Assembly (NCBI GenBank): GCA_016873795.1
Contig: VGWA01000010.1
Coordinates: 1 to 37,607 of the forward strand
DNA from: Ignavibacteria bacterium
GTDB taxonomy: Bacteria; Bacteroidota; Ignavibacteria; Tepidaquicellales; Tepidaquicellaceae
Length of the DNA stretch: 37,607 nucleotides
Reading direction: 5' to 3'
Below are positions 1-9,113 of the stretch, one piece after another. Below the pieces are notes generated by a model. That model ran no database searches, was not told the DNA's origin, and saw only the letters and a list, made by a program, of their open reading frames with translations. The first letter of the stretch is position 1. Each line of letters opens with the position of its first letter. Both the position numbers and the translations under genes were made by a program.

Positions 1-160
1 AAATGTTAAATTCCAAATGTCAAATGCAGGTAATGTATCTTTAAAAATATATGATGTTTTAGGAAAAGAGGTTACTACGCTTGTTAATGAAAGATTTCAG
101 CCGGGGACATATCAGGTAAGCTTTGACGGCAGCGGATTACCGAGCGGAGTATATTTTTAC
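1..160 (+). repeat. Direct repeat copy 1 of T9SS sorting-domain DNA
   Basis: Bases 1-120 match 1314-1433 without a mismatch. Bases 121-156 carry three differences (at 121, 139 and 151), and from about 157 the copies diverge. The left edge of the repeat lies outside the window. Confidence 0.93.
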
Positions 161-214
161 AGACTTACTGCGGGGGAATTCACAGCAGTGAAGAAAATGG
201 TTTTGATACGTTAA
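1..214 (+). CDS. T9SS cargo protein, C-terminal end only
   Basis: This is the 3' end of a gene that begins before the window. The reading frame is open from base 2, and the ATG at 17 is only an internal methionine. The visible 70 or so residues are a type IX secretion type A sorting domain: a beta-rich segment with YDVLGKEVTTLVNE, then GTYQVSFDGSGLPSGVYFYR, ending in the basic KKMVLIR. Such domains send proteins through the outer membrane and are normally cleaved off at the surface. Bases 1-120 are identical to 1314-1433 in the next gene, so the two are paralogues or have exchanged this segment. The function of the mature protein cannot be seen. Confidence 0.85.
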   Translation, partial: NVKFQMSNAGNVSLKIYDVLGKEVTTLVNERFQPGTYQVSFDGSGLPSGVYFYRLTAGEFTAVKKMVLIR

Positions 215-300
215 CGACATTTGCTCTTTAAAAACACTAATATATTAATGATATTATGGTATTTACTGATGTATATACTATAATATTATTTTAAAATATA

Positions 301-1527
301 ATGACATTACGGAATATTATATTATTTTTTGTATTAAGCCCGATTTGTGCTAATAGCCAATGGTTTACACAGACTTCCGGTACATCAAGGCATCTTTATG
401 GAATGGATGTAGTTGATCCTAATGTAGTATATTGTGCCGCTGAATTAGGTACAAATGTAAAAACTACGAACGGTGGTACAAATTGGTTTAATATTCCACC
501 ACCTACAACAGGTGATGATTACGGAGATTGTTCATTTATCAATATTAATACTGGAGTATTTGTAGGTCCTGGAGGTATACTAATAAGAACAACTGACGGA
601 GGTAATAGCTGGGCTATTATTTTTCACCAGTTATCGGGACTAATAGATGTTCAATTTGTAAATTCAAATTGGGTATATGCTTGCGGAACATCAGGTGTAA
701 TTCGTTCTACAAATGGAGGATTAAATTGGATTTTATTAACCAACTTTAGCCAATTAGTTGGCAGAAAATTATTTTTTACCGATTCATTAACCGGTACACT
801 TGTCGGTTTGAATGGTTTTATAATAACAACGACAAATGGTGGAATAAATTGGACACAACGATATATGATGCTACCAGTGCAGTTTGGGGATAGTAGTCTT
901 TATGATATTCAATATATTAATTCATCGACCGGTTTTATCGGTGGGAACAATGGCATTTTTATAAAAACCACTAATGGAGGAATTAACTGGTCTTATTTAC
1001 CGACCGGAACAATTACACAATTAATAGCAATATATTTTCTTAACGAAAATACGGGATATATAGCAGGAACAGCAGGTAATATGTTTAGAACAACAAACGG
1101 TGGTATAAATTGGGTTCAGCAAACCACAGGTGTTTCCGATTATTTTTTTGATATTGAATTCATAAATATAAATACAGGATGGGCTTGTGGTTTAAACGGA
1201 TTGATTCTTAAAACAACTAACGGAGGTTCTACATGGATAAAACCGATTAACACGGAGGTTCCGGGAAGTTATAAATTATACCAAAACTATCCAAATCCGT
1301 TCAATTCAATGACAAATGTTAAATTCCAAATGTCAAATGCAGGTAATGTATCTTTAAAAATATATGATGTTTTAGGAAAAGAGGTTACTACGCTTGTTAA
1401 TGAAAGATTTCAGCCGGGGACATATCAGGTAAGTTTTGACGGCAGCGGATTGCCGAGCGGAGTTTATTTCTGCAAATTTGAATCGGGTGATTTCTCTGCG
1501 GTTACAAAAATGATATTACTCAAATAA
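301..1527 (+). CDS. Secreted YCF48-like beta-propeller protein with T9SS sorting domain
   Basis: A 408-residue secreted protein. Residues 1-20 form a signal peptide (MTLRNIILFFVLSPICANSQ). Seven repeats follow, each ending in a TTNGGxNW-type motif with the Trp near residues 62, 104, 143, 184, 230, 271 and 312. This spacing of about 40 residues fits the blades of a YCF48/BNR-like seven-bladed propeller. Residues 324-408 are a T9SS type A sorting domain (YKLYQNYPNPFN...KMILLK). In FCB bacteria such proteins are surface or secreted proteins, often of unknown ligand. The start at 301 is chosen because it gives an intact signal peptide; there is no Shine-Dalgarno, as for most genes here. Its sorting domain is nearly identical in DNA to that of the preceding gene. 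No enzymatic motif is visible. Confidence 0.88.
   Translation: MTLRNIILFFVLSPICANSQWFTQTSGTSRHLYGMDVVDPNVVYCAAELGTNVKTTNGGTNWFNIPPPTTGDDYGDCSFININTGVFVGPGGILIRTTDGGNSWAIIFHQLSGLIDVQFVNSNWVYACGTSGVIRSTNGGLNWILLTNFSQLVGRKLFFTDSLTGTLVGLNGFIITTTNGGINWTQRYMMLPVQFGDSSLYDIQYINSSTGFIGGNNGIFIKTTNGGINWSYLPTGTITQLIAIYFLNENTGYIAGTAGNMFRTTNGGINWVQQTTGVSDYFFDIEFININTGWACGLNGLILKTTNGGSTWIKPINTEVPGSYKLYQNYPNPFNSMTNVKFQMSNAGNVSLKIYDVLGKEVTTLVNERFQPGTYQVSFDGSGLPSGVYFCKFESGDFSAVTKMILLK
1314..1473 (+). repeat. Direct repeat copy 2 of T9SS sorting-domain DNA
   Basis: Partner of the repeat at 1-160, offset by 1313 bases, lying in the sorting domain of the YCF48-like gene. After the repeat the two genes encode different residues (FYRLTAGEF versus FCKFESGDF). 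The short string taacgacattt is shared again just after both stop codons. Confidence 0.93.
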
Positions 1528-1683
1528 CGACATTTATCATAATAGTAAATAATTTTGCCGTTATTTTTTAAAAAACTGTTTTTTCGTAATTTGTTTCTTT
1601 ATATTTATAACGTTAAAAGTATCTTGATATAGAAAAATAAATAGTTTATTTTTGTATAGCTAAGTTCGATGTCTTATAATATG

Positions 1684-1710
1684 AGTGGGTTTCTTGCCCA
1701 CTTTTTTTTT
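1684..1710 (+). terminator. Terminator-like hairpin in the rimP-nusA-infB leader
   Basis: AGTGGG (1684-1689) pairs perfectly with CCCACT (1697-1702) around a 7-base loop, and a run of nine T (1702-1710) follows. This is the form of an intrinsic terminator. It lies only 17 bases before the rimP start and about 157 bases after the previous stop. It may end upstream transcripts, or work as an attenuator for an operon that encodes NusA, which promotes pausing and termination at hairpins. A TATAAT at 1675-1680 with TTGTAT 17 bases upstream is present, but a start from it would fall inside the stem. Confidence 0.7.
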
Positions 1711-1726
1711 GCAAATATGGACTGAG

Positions 1727-2185
1727 ATGAATGAAGAAATTTTAAATATTATAGAAAATTTTTTAAAAAATACTGATTACTCTCTGATTGATTTTATATT
1801 AAGAGGCGAAAGAAATTCAAAAGTGCTCGAAATTTTTGTTGATAGCCGAAATCCTGTTTTAATTGATGAACTTTCTTTGATTAATAAGAAAATATGGAAG
1901 GAGCTTCAGCAAAATGAACTTTCATCCGGTATTATTAAATTTAATGTCTCTTCTCCCGGTGCCGATAAACCGTTTAAATACCTCTGGCAAATACCGAAAC
2001 ATACAGGCAGGGTAGTGGAAATAAAAATGTTTTCGGGAGAACTGATTACGGGTAAATTACTGAAAATCAATGAGTCAAATAATGAAATTTTAATTGAGAA
2101 TTATATTGAAAAGGAATGCAGAGAGAGAGTTATTAAATACGAAAACATTAAAGAGATAAAAGTAAAAATATCATTTAATAAATAA
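1727..2185 (+). CDS. rimP: Ribosome maturation factor RimP
   Basis: About 152 residues, the usual RimP length. RimP binds the 30S subunit and helps its late assembly. The sequence shows the two-domain pattern: an N-terminal alpha/beta domain with LEIFVDSRNPVLIDELSLINKK, the VSSPGADKPFK segment that corresponds to the family's conserved SPGxxRPL, then a C-terminal Sm-like beta domain (GRVVEIKMFSGELITGKLLK). The start at ATG 1727 is preferred. The frame is open back to a GTG at 1685, but that would begin inside the terminator hairpin. It is the first gene of rimP-nusA-infB-rbfA-truB, a very common bacterial order, and nusA follows 12 bases later. Confidence 0.93.
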   Translation: MNEEILNIIENFLKNTDYSLIDFILRGERNSKVLEIFVDSRNPVLIDELSLINKKIWKELQQNELSSGIIKFNVSSPGADKPFKYLWQIPKHTGRVVEIKMFSGELITGKLLKINESNNEILIENYIEKECRERVIKYENIKEIKVKISFNK

Positions 2186-2197
2186 ATTTTACGTAAT

Positions 2198-3319
2198 ATG
2201 AAGTCTGACATTATTGATGCTTTCTCCCAGATGGTCAAAGTTAAAAATATGGACAGGGATGTACTTGAAAGCGTCATTAAAGATTCTTTTTCCAAGTTAA
2301 TGGAGAAGAGATACGGTCCCGAAGCTTCGTTTGATGTACTTGTTAATATGGATAAGGGAAGCATTGAGATTTATTTATATAAAAAGGTTGTTGCTGAAGT
2401 GACCGATAGTTCTACCGAAATAGATGTGGAAACGGCAAGGGAAAAATCAGGTGAAGAACTTGAGCCCGGAGATGATTATATCGAAGAAATTCCGGTCGAA
2501 GATTTCGGCAGGCGACTCGTATTAAACCTCAAACAGAATCTGAATCAAAAACTCAGAGAAATCGAGAAGGAAGTTAAATATAAAAATTATTCCGAACTTG
2601 TAAATACAATAATTGTAAGCGAGGTATATCAGATTAAACAGAACGCAATGCTGTTGATTCATAACGGTAATGAAATCCTGTTTCCGAAATCGGAACAGAT
2701 TCCGAAGGAAAAGTTTAAAAAAGGCGATACCGTACATGCACTGGTAAAATCTGTCGATAAAAAAACTTCCGGACCTCCCGTCATAATCGTTTCAAGGGCA
2801 GATGATAATTTTTTGATGAAACTTTTCGAGAATGAAATTCCGGAAATCTATGACGGAATAATAGAAATTAAGGCAATTGCCAGAGAACCGGGAGAAAGAG
2901 CCAAGGTAGCCGTTTATTCGAATGATGACAGAATAGATGCGGTCGGAGCCTGTGTAGGTATGAAAGGCATAAGGATACACAGTATAGTAAGAGAGTTAAG
3001 CAACGAAAATATAGACGTAATAAATTTTACTGATGATATGCCGCTGTATATAGCAAGAGCGTTGGCTCCCGCAAAAATACAGGATATTTATATAGACGTG
3101 GAAAACAAAATTGCCCAGATTCACGCCGATGAAGACCAGCTTAGTTTGATTATAGGAAAAAACGGTCAGAATATAAAGCTTGCGACAAAATTAACAGGAT
3201 TTCAAATTGACGTGATTAGAGAAGATACCGGGAAAGAAGAAGAATCTGAAGAAAGCACCGATGAAATCATTAATGAGATTGAAGAAGTCAATGAAAACAG
3301 TACGGAAGAAGAGGAATAA
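2198..3319 (+). CDS. nusA: Transcription termination/antitermination factor NusA
   Basis: A 373-residue NusA, which binds RNA polymerase and nascent RNA and controls pausing, termination and antitermination. In order it has the N-terminal polymerase-binding domain (about 1-125), an S1 domain (about 130-200), KH1 with GACVGMKGIRI (about 249-259) and KH2 with IGKNGQNIK (about 318-326). It ends in a short acidic tail rich in Glu (about 345-373). It lacks the long C-terminal acidic repeats of the 495-residue E. coli protein, as many NusA proteins do. Between rimP and infB, with 12 and 31 base gaps, it is surely cotranscribed. The leader hairpin upstream of rimP could allow feedback by NusA itself (inference). 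Confidence 0.96.
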   Translation: MKSDIIDAFSQMVKVKNMDRDVLESVIKDSFSKLMEKRYGPEASFDVLVNMDKGSIEIYLYKKVVAEVTDSSTEIDVETAREKSGEELEPGDDYIEEIPVEDFGRRLVLNLKQNLNQKLREIEKEVKYKNYSELVNTIIVSEVYQIKQNAMLLIHNGNEILFPKSEQIPKEKFKKGDTVHALVKSVDKKTSGPPVIIVSRADDNFLMKLFENEIPEIYDGIIEIKAIAREPGERAKVAVYSNDDRIDAVGACVGMKGIRIHSIVRELSNENIDVINFTDDMPLYIARALAPAKIQDIYIDVENKIAQIHADEDQLSLIIGKNGQNIKLATKLTGFQIDVIREDTGKEEESEESTDEIINEIEEVNENSTEEEE

Positions 3320-3350
3320 ATAACACACAAAGGCAACAAGAAGAATATTA

Positions 3351-6300
3351 ATGGTAAACGAATCTAAAATAAAGAAACAAAAATTAGGAGTACTTGTCAG
3401 GGAAATAAACATTCCTAAAGAGGATATTATCAAGTATCTGAATTCGATTGGTATTGATAAAATTACTATTAATACAACGCTTGAACCAAACGTAGTTGAG
3501 AAAGTATATCTGTATTTTAAAAGAAACATCGAGGAAAAGGACAAGCACCTTAAAAGAGTAAAGGAATTTTCCGATAAAGTCGGAGTTGATTTCAGTGAAG
3601 TTGAGAAAAAGAAAAAGCAGGAAGAAGAAGAAAAAAAGATAAGGGAAGAGCAGGAGAGAATCAGAAAGAATCTGGAAGAGGAAATAAAAAGAAAAGAAGC
3701 AGAACGAAAGAAACAGGAACTTCAGGCAATAATAGAAAAGGAGAAAAAGGAAGAAGCCAAGAAGCAAAAAGAAAAGCAGGAGAAGATGTTACTGGAAAAG
3801 ATGCTTGAAGACCAGAGAAGAAAGAAGGAAGAAACAAAGAAAGCAAAGGAAAAGAAATTAAAAGGAAAAACCGAGGAACAGGCGGAAGTTAAGAGTAAAA
3901 TTGCAGAAAAGGAAACTGCGTCGAAGGTTGAAAAACCGAAAAAAATTGAGATTAAAGAAAAAGAAGAACAGGTAAAGACAGAACAGAAACTGACTTTCCC
4001 TCAGAGGAAGGAAAAACAGGCTGTTAAGACGGAAGAAAGAATAAAATCCGCAGAGCAGATAAAACAGGAAGAGAAATCCAGACTGAAGCAGGGTATAAAG
4101 CAGAAAAGTGAAATATCGTCTGAAGAGAAAAAGAGTGAAGCAGCCGACAAGTCCAGGTACAAGCAGGAAGCATCTAAAACTGTTAAGAGCAGATTCGAAA
4201 GATATCCGATTAGAGATATAAGAACAGACAGAAAAAAATCTGCTAAATCTTTTCCGAAACCGGGAATAAGAAAAGAAAGAACCGACAAAGCCAAAATTAC
4301 AGACCCGGTAACTCCCGCAATTTCATCGAAAGTAACATTAAAATCGGATGTCGAGAAAAGAGAAAAACTAAGAAAGTTAAAAAATGAAATTGAAGTCGAG
4401 AGGAAGAAAAAACACAGGCTGAAATCACAAAAAGTCAGAGAACCTTCGAAGCAGGAAATTGAAGAAGCCATAAGAGATACCTTTGCGAAAATTGAAGAAG
4501 ATGCGGGAGCATCGGCAAGGACACTTGCAAGGAAGAGAAAAAGAAAAGAGCGGATGGAGCTCGAGCAGAAAAAGCAGGAAATTGCGGAAGCAAGAAAGAA
4601 CATAATCGAAGTAACGGAATATCTTTCGGCGAATGAACTGGCAAATTTAATGGGAGTAGATACAAACGAAGTTATTGCAAAATGTTTCGGGCTTGGACTA
4701 ATGATTACAATTAATCAGAGGTTAGACAAGGATACAATAATATTGCTGGCTGACGAATTCGGTTTTAAAGTAGAATTTAAGGACCAGTTTGAAACGGAAG
4801 TCTTAAAAGACATTGAAGATGACGAAAAATCGCTGAAACCAAGGCCTCCGGTAGTAACAGTTATGGGACATGTAGACCATGGAAAGACATCTTTGCTGGA
4901 TTATATAAGGAAAACAAATGTCGTAGCAGGAGAAGCCGGAGGAATTACACAGCATATCGGGGCATATAAAGTTGAACTTGAAAACGGGAAGTCAATTTCG
5001 TTTCTCGATACTCCCGGACATGAAGCCTTTACAGCCATGAGAGCAAGAGGAGGACAGGCATCAGATATAGTAGTACTTGTAGTTGCTGCTGATGACAGTG
5101 TAATGCCGCAAACCGTAGAAGCGATAAATCATGCTCTTGCAGCAAACGTAAAAATAATTGTAGCTATTAATAAGATCGATAAACCGGATGCCAATACTGA
5201 CAGAATCAGGCAGCAGCTTGCCGAGAAGAATATTCTTGTAGAAGAATGGGGAGGTAAATATCAATGTGTCGAAATTTCCGCAAAATTCGGAAAAAACATT
5301 GAAGAACTTCTCAATAAAATTTTAACCGAAGCCGAAATGCTGCAATTAACGGCAAACCCGGACAGAAATACACGTGGTGTTGTACTTGAATCAAAACTCG
5401 ATAAAGGTAAAGGTATAGTTGCTACAGTACTCGTACAAAAAGGTACTTTGCGGGTCGGTGATGTTTTTATATCGGGAATTTATGCAGGAAAAGTAAAAGC
5501 TATGTTTGATGAAAGAGACAATAAAATTGATAAAGCTTCTCCTTCATCTGCAGCTCAAGTACTGGGATTTGACGGTATGCCTCAGGCAGGAGATACCTTT
5601 ATTGTACTGGACAATGAAAGTGAGGCAAAATCTGTCGCTAATAAGAGACAACAATTAAAAAGAGAACAGGAATTAAATCAGTACCGCTTAAAAACACTCG
5701 AAGACATTTCGAAGCAGATAAAAGAAGGTAAACAAATTGAACTGAATATTATTATAAAAGCCGATACGGACGGCTCTTCCGAGGCTTTATCGGATTCTCT
5801 GCATAAACTAAGCACCGATGAAGCAAAAGTAAGGGTGATACATAAAGCACTTGGTCAGATTGTAGAGTCAGATGTCTTGCTTGCCGAAGCTTCAAACGCA
5901 TTAATAATAGGTTTTAATGTCAGACCTAATTTAAATGCCCGCAAGCTTGCGGAAAAAAGCAATGTGGATATAAGAGTTTATAATATAATTTATAATGCAA
6001 TCGATGAGATTAAAAATGCTCTGGAAGGAATGCTTGAACCCGAAGTTACGGAAGAAATTACGTCAACAATCGAAGTAAGACAGTTATTTAAAGTTCCTAA
6101 AGTCGGTGTTGTTGCCGGCTGTTACGTGCAGGATGGTAAATTTGCAAGAAACAGCAAGGTCAGATTACTTCGCGACGGACTGGAAATATACAATGGAAAT
6201 ATAATATCTTTAAAAAGACACAAAGATGACGTGCGTGAAGTTGAGGCAGGTTATGAATGCGGTATTGCGCTTGAAAATTTTAATGATATAAAAGTCGGTG

Positions 6301-6371
6301 ATATAATAGAAGCTTACAAGACTATTGAAATAAAAAGAAAATTAAATTTTAACCAGGGGAAGAAAACATAA
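3351..6371 (+). CDS. infB: Translation initiation factor IF-2
   Basis: A 1006-residue GTPase that places initiator tRNA on the ribosome. Residues about 8-55 are an IF2 N-terminal module. About 75-415 form a very Lys/Glu-rich low-complexity, probably coiled region, then a second IF2_N module follows (about 415-475). The G domain has G1 GHVDHGKT (506-513), the G3 DTPGHE and the G4 NKID. Domains II to IV complete the protein. The long charged linker makes it larger than the roughly 890-residue E. coli form. The linker's codon bias creates long antisense open frames, which I do not believe. The stop overlaps the rbfA start by one base (TAATG). Confidence 0.97.
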   Translation: MVNESKIKKQKLGVLVREINIPKEDIIKYLNSIGIDKITINTTLEPNVVEKVYLYFKRNIEEKDKHLKRVKEFSDKVGVDFSEVEKKKKQEEEEKKIREEQERIRKNLEEEIKRKEAERKKQELQAIIEKEKKEEAKKQKEKQEKMLLEKMLEDQRRKKEETKKAKEKKLKGKTEEQAEVKSKIAEKETASKVEKPKKIEIKEKEEQVKTEQKLTFPQRKEKQAVKTEERIKSAEQIKQEEKSRLKQGIKQKSEISSEEKKSEAADKSRYKQEASKTVKSRFERYPIRDIRTDRKKSAKSFPKPGIRKERTDKAKITDPVTPAISSKVTLKSDVEKREKLRKLKNEIEVERKKKHRLKSQKVREPSKQEIEEAIRDTFAKIEEDAGASARTLARKRKRKERMELEQKKQEIAEARKNIIEVTEYLSANELANLMGVDTNEVIAKCFGLGLMITINQRLDKDTIILLADEFGFKVEFKDQFETEVLKDIEDDEKSLKPRPPVVTVMGHVDHGKTSLLDYIRKTNVVAGEAGGITQHIGAYKVELENGKSISFLDTPGHEAFTAMRARGGQASDIVVLVVAADDSVMPQTVEAINHALAANVKIIVAINKIDKPDANTDRIRQQLAEKNILVEEWGGKYQCVEISAKFGKNIEELLNKILTEAEMLQLTANPDRNTRGVVLESKLDKGKGIVATVLVQKGTLRVGDVFISGIYAGKVKAMFDERDNKIDKASPSSAAQVLGFDGMPQAGDTFIVLDNESEAKSVANKRQQLKREQELNQYRLKTLEDISKQIKEGKQIELNIIIKADTDGSSEALSDSLHKLSTDEAKVRVIHKALGQIVESDVLLAEASNALIIGFNVRPNLNARKLAEKSNVDIRVYNIIYNAIDEIKNALEGMLEPEVTEEITSTIEVRQLFKVPKVGVVAGCYVQDGKFARNSKVRLLRDGLEIYNGNIISLKRHKDDVREVEAGYECGIALENFNDIKVGDIIEAYKTIEIKRKLNFNQGKKT

Positions 6372-6742
6372 TGGCTTACCGTACCGAAAAAGTTGCGGAG
6401 GAAATAAAGCATAAGATAAATACGGCAATGTCTAAAGACCTTACGGAACTGAACCTTGGACTTGTTACAGTTTCTAAGGTTGTTATGTCAGGAGATTTGA
6501 AGCTGGCAAAAGTTTATTTAACGATAATCGGAAACAAAGAGCCGGCGGATAAATGTATTGACAGATTAAACTTTCGTAAGAAACACATCAGATATTTGCT
6601 GGCAAAAAATATTAAACTGAAATACATCCCCGAACTGAATTTTTATTACGATGATACGCTTGAATATGCGGATAAAATAAATAAACTTCTAAAAGAGATA
6701 AATCCCGACCACGATAGTAAAACCGGACAGTTTAACGAATAA
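6371..6742 (+). CDS. rbfA: 30S ribosome-binding factor RbfA
   Basis: A 123-residue protein of typical RbfA length with a single KH-like domain. It opens with RTEKVAEEIKHKINTAMSKDL, has a central SGDLKLAKVYLTIIG segment and the late IPELNFYYDDTLEYADKI segment that matches the family's conserved P-x-L-x-F-x-x-D end. RbfA binds 16S rRNA near helix 1 during 30S maturation and cold adaptation. Its ATG shares a base with the infB stop, so translation is probably coupled. truB follows 14 bases on. Confidence 0.93.
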   Translation: MAYRTEKVAEEIKHKINTAMSKDLTELNLGLVTVSKVVMSGDLKLAKVYLTIIGNKEPADKCIDRLNFRKKHIRYLLAKNIKLKYIPELNFYYDDTLEYADKINKLLKEINPDHDSKTGQFNE

Positions 6743-6756
6743 CACACAAACTCTCT

Positions 6757-7470
6757 TTGGAAATCTTCCCCGATAAATACCGAAATGCGATTATCCTTGC
6801 AGATAAACCCCTCGATAAAACAAGTACATCTATAGTTAACATTTTCCGGAAAAATTTAAAACTCGATAAAGTAGGTCACGCGGGTACTTTAGACCCTAAA
6901 GCCACCGGTTTGCTGATTTTATGTACTGATACAAAAACCAAGTACATAGAAAAAATAATGGAACTGGAAAAGGAATATTCAGGAGTATTTCGCATCGGTG
7001 CCCGCACAAAAAGTTTTGATACCGAAACAGAAGAACAGGATTTTGCGGATACTTCCGGGATTTCGGATGAATTAATAAAAAAATCTGCTGAGACCCTTAC
7101 GGGTGAAATATTTCAATTGCCGCCTATGTTTTCTGCCGTTAAACATAAAGGAAAACCTCTTTATAAACTTGCCAGAAAAGGAAAGACTATTGAAAGAAAA
7201 CTCCGAAAAGTATATATAAAAAATTTTGAAATAAAAAAGATATCAGATACAGAGGTTTGGTTTAATGTTATCTGCAGTAAGGGCACTTATGTAAGAACTT
7301 TAGCGGAAGATCTCGGAAAATTATTGGGTGTTGGAGCATATTTGAAGTCTTTGCGAAGAACAAGAATTGGTAATTATGCATTGGAGGATTCCCGAAGTGC
7401 CGGGGAAAAAAATGTAATTGATTTAAATGAGGATGTATGCGGTATAAAATATAAAGTTATTTCGGATTAA
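6757..7470 (+). CDS. truB: tRNA pseudouridine(55) synthase TruB
   Basis: A 237-residue enzyme that makes pseudouridine 55 in the T loop of tRNAs. The catalytic motif GHAGTLDPKATGLL holds the nucleophile Asp46. The later segments LPPMFSAVKHKGKPLY and CSKGTYVRTLAEDLG are family hallmarks. It is shorter than E. coli TruB (314 residues) because it lacks most of the C-terminal PUA region. The start is the TTG at 6757; no ATG lies near a reasonable N-terminus. It is the last gene of the rimP operon. Its stop overlaps the stop of panB, on the other strand, by four bases. Confidence 0.94.
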   Translation: MEIFPDKYRNAIILADKPLDKTSTSIVNIFRKNLKLDKVGHAGTLDPKATGLLILCTDTKTKYIEKIMELEKEYSGVFRIGARTKSFDTETEEQDFADTSGISDELIKKSAETLTGEIFQLPPMFSAVKHKGKPLYKLARKGKTIERKLRKVYIKNFEIKKISDTEVWFNVICSKGTYVRTLAEDLGKLLGVGAYLKSLRRTRIGNYALEDSRSAGEKNVIDLNEDVCGIKYKVISD

Positions 7471-8291
7471 TAACTTTCCTCGTCTGTCGGGAAACTGTTA
7501 CTCTTGACATCTTTTATGTATCTCTTGAATGCATTTCGAATATCTTTTGCAAGATTCATATATCGTCTGACAAATCTCGGATGAAATTCTTCTATCATAC
7601 CGAGCATGTCGTGAGTAACAAGTACCTGTCCGTCGCAGTGTTTGCCTGCTCCTATACCTATGGTCGGGATTTTTAGTGCTTTTGTAACTTTTTGGGCTAA
7701 CTTTGAAGGAATTTTTTCCAGTACTATAGCAAAGCAACCGGATTTTTCAAGCAGTAATGCGTCACTGAAAATTTGTTCGGCTTCTTCCTTATCCACGCCC
7801 CTTGTTTTATAGCTTCCGAATTTGTTTATTGATTGCGGTGTGAGTCCTAAATGTCCCATAATCGGAATTCCGATTTCTACTATTCTCCTTATTGTTTCCG
7901 CAATAAAATGTCCGCCTTCGAGTTTTAAAGCATTGCAGCCTGTTTCTTTCATAACGCGTCCGCAATTTTCAATTGCCTCTTTCGTTCCGACCTGATAACT
8001 CATAAACGTCATATCGGATACCACGAGAGCATTTTTTACGGCTTTTTGCACAATTTTTGTGTGATATATCATTTCATTGAGAGTCACAGGCAATGTAGTT
8101 TCATTACCCTGAATAACATTGCTTAAAGAATCTCCGACAAGTATTATTTCCACTCCTGCCTGGTCGAGAAATTTTGCCGTGAGATAATCGTATGCAGTAA
8201 GCATCGTAATTTTCTCTCCTTTTTGTTTCATCGAATATAATACTTTCGTGGTTATGTGTTTTGAATCAATATTTGTTTCACTGTTATTCAT
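7467..8291 (-). CDS. panB: 3-methyl-2-oxobutanoate hydroxymethyltransferase PanB
   Basis: A 274-residue enzyme that makes ketopantoate from 3-methyl-2-oxobutanoate and 5,10-methylene-THF, the first committed step of pantothenate and CoA synthesis. The N-terminal TMLTAYDYLTAKFLDQAG, the metal-binding LVGDSLSNVIQG, the catalytic Glu region VLEKIPSKLA and GIGAGKHCDGQVLVTHDMLG are all recognisable. Length is normal. It follows lpxA with a 49-base gap on the same strand. The other two pathway genes in the window, panC and panD, are about 9 kb away in another gene string. Confidence 0.96.
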   Translation of the reverse strand: MNNSETNIDSKHITTKVLYSMKQKGEKITMLTAYDYLTAKFLDQAGVEIILVGDSLSNVIQGNETTLPVTLNEMIYHTKIVQKAVKNALVVSDMTFMSYQVGTKEAIENCGRVMKETGCNALKLEGGHFIAETIRRIVEIGIPIMGHLGLTPQSINKFGSYKTRGVDKEEAEQIFSDALLLEKSGCFAIVLEKIPSKLAQKVTKALKIPTIGIGAGKHCDGQVLVTHDMLGMIEEFHPRFVRRYMNLAKDIRNAFKRYIKDVKSNSFPTDEESY

Positions 8292-8340
8292 TCTTTTTCT
8301 CTTTTGATGTTTCTAAAAGCTGCGTGTAATATAACATTTC

Positions 8341-9099
8341 TCATCCTCTTATTATGCCTCTTGAGCTTGCTTCAATAAAATCTGTTATGGTTTTAATCTC
8401 CGGGGTTTGCTCGATTTCGTTTTTTATTTTCTTAATTGCATCGCTCACATTGTATTTCGATTTATATATTATATTATAGACGTTTCTTATATTTTCTATT
8501 TGTTCGTTTGTGTATCCTCTTCGTTTCAGCCCGACAAAGTTTAATCCCTCGTATTTTAAAGGAACATTCCCTGCCAGTATAAAAGGCGGAACATCTTTAA
8601 CCGCTCTGAATCCACCGCCTATTATTGCATGTTTTCCGATTCTGCAAAACTGATGTATTGCTACAATTCCTCCGATAATAGCCCAGTCGTCAATAATTAC
8701 ATGTCCTCCCATATTTACCGCATTTGCGATTATTACATTATCTCCGATTTTACAATCATGTGCAATGTGAGAATAAGCCATCAAAAAACAATTTTTTCCG
8801 ACTACTGTCATATAACTGTGTTTTGTTCCCCGATTCAGCGTAGCATATTCTCTGATTACCGTGTTTTCTCCTATTTCAAATGTTGTAATTTCACCTTCGA
8901 ATTTTAAATCCTGCGGAGGCGTTGAAATCACCGCACCGTGATGTATTATTACGTTATTTGATATTCTGGCGCCGTTATCAATAAGTACATTTGAACCTAT
9001 TTTGACGTCATTTCCAATTATAACATCATCCTTGATAACTGTATATTCGCCTATTATAACGTTTGTTCCTATCCGGGCTTTTTTACTTACTGAATTCAT
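8341..9099 (-). CDS. lpxA: UDP-N-acetylglucosamine O-acyltransferase LpxA
   Basis: A 252-residue left-handed beta-helix acyltransferase for the first step of lipid A synthesis. Hexapeptide repeats run through the first 180 or so residues (IGNDVKIGSNVLI, ISNNVIIHHGAVI). MAYSHIAHDCKIGDN contains the catalytic His seen in LpxA. The C-terminal helical part with LKRRGYTNEQIENIRNVY is the LpxA-specific region. A QDLKFEGEIT segment also fits LpxA. The length matches the 262-residue E. coli protein. It has a 14-base gap from the upstream glycosyltransferase, so both likely share a transcript. It supports a Gram-negative, LPS-bearing cell. Confidence 0.94.
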   Translation of the reverse strand: MNSVSKKARIGTNVIIGEYTVIKDDVIIGNDVKIGSNVLIDNGARISNNVIIHHGAVISTPPQDLKFEGEITTFEIGENTVIREYATLNRGTKHSYMTVVGKNCFLMAYSHIAHDCKIGDNVIIANAVNMGGHVIIDDWAIIGGIVAIHQFCRIGKHAIIGGGFRAVKDVPPFILAGNVPLKYEGLNFVGLKRRGYTNEQIENIRNVYNIIYKSKYNVSDAIKKIKNEIEQTPEIKTITDFIEASSRGIIRG

Positions 9100-9113
9100 A
9101 AATCTAAAATTTA

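Noticed and set aside
279-284. TATAAT before the YCF48-like gene
   Set aside because: There is no good upstream -35 partner, and such strings are common in this AT-rich DNA.
456-1240. Repeated DNA in the YCF48-like gene as a possible CRISPR or satellite
   Set aside because: The repeats are in-frame propeller blades with varied codons and about 40-residue spacing, not identical DNA repeats.
1685-1726. GTG start giving rimP 14 more residues
   Set aside because: It would begin inside the terminator-like hairpin and read its T run as Phe/Leu codons. The ATG at 1727 gives the normal family length.
3384-4665. Long minus-strand open frames inside infB (up to 200 codons)
   Set aside because: They are antisense to the Lys/Glu-rich linker and encode Phe/Ser/Leu-rich strings. 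They are composition artefacts.
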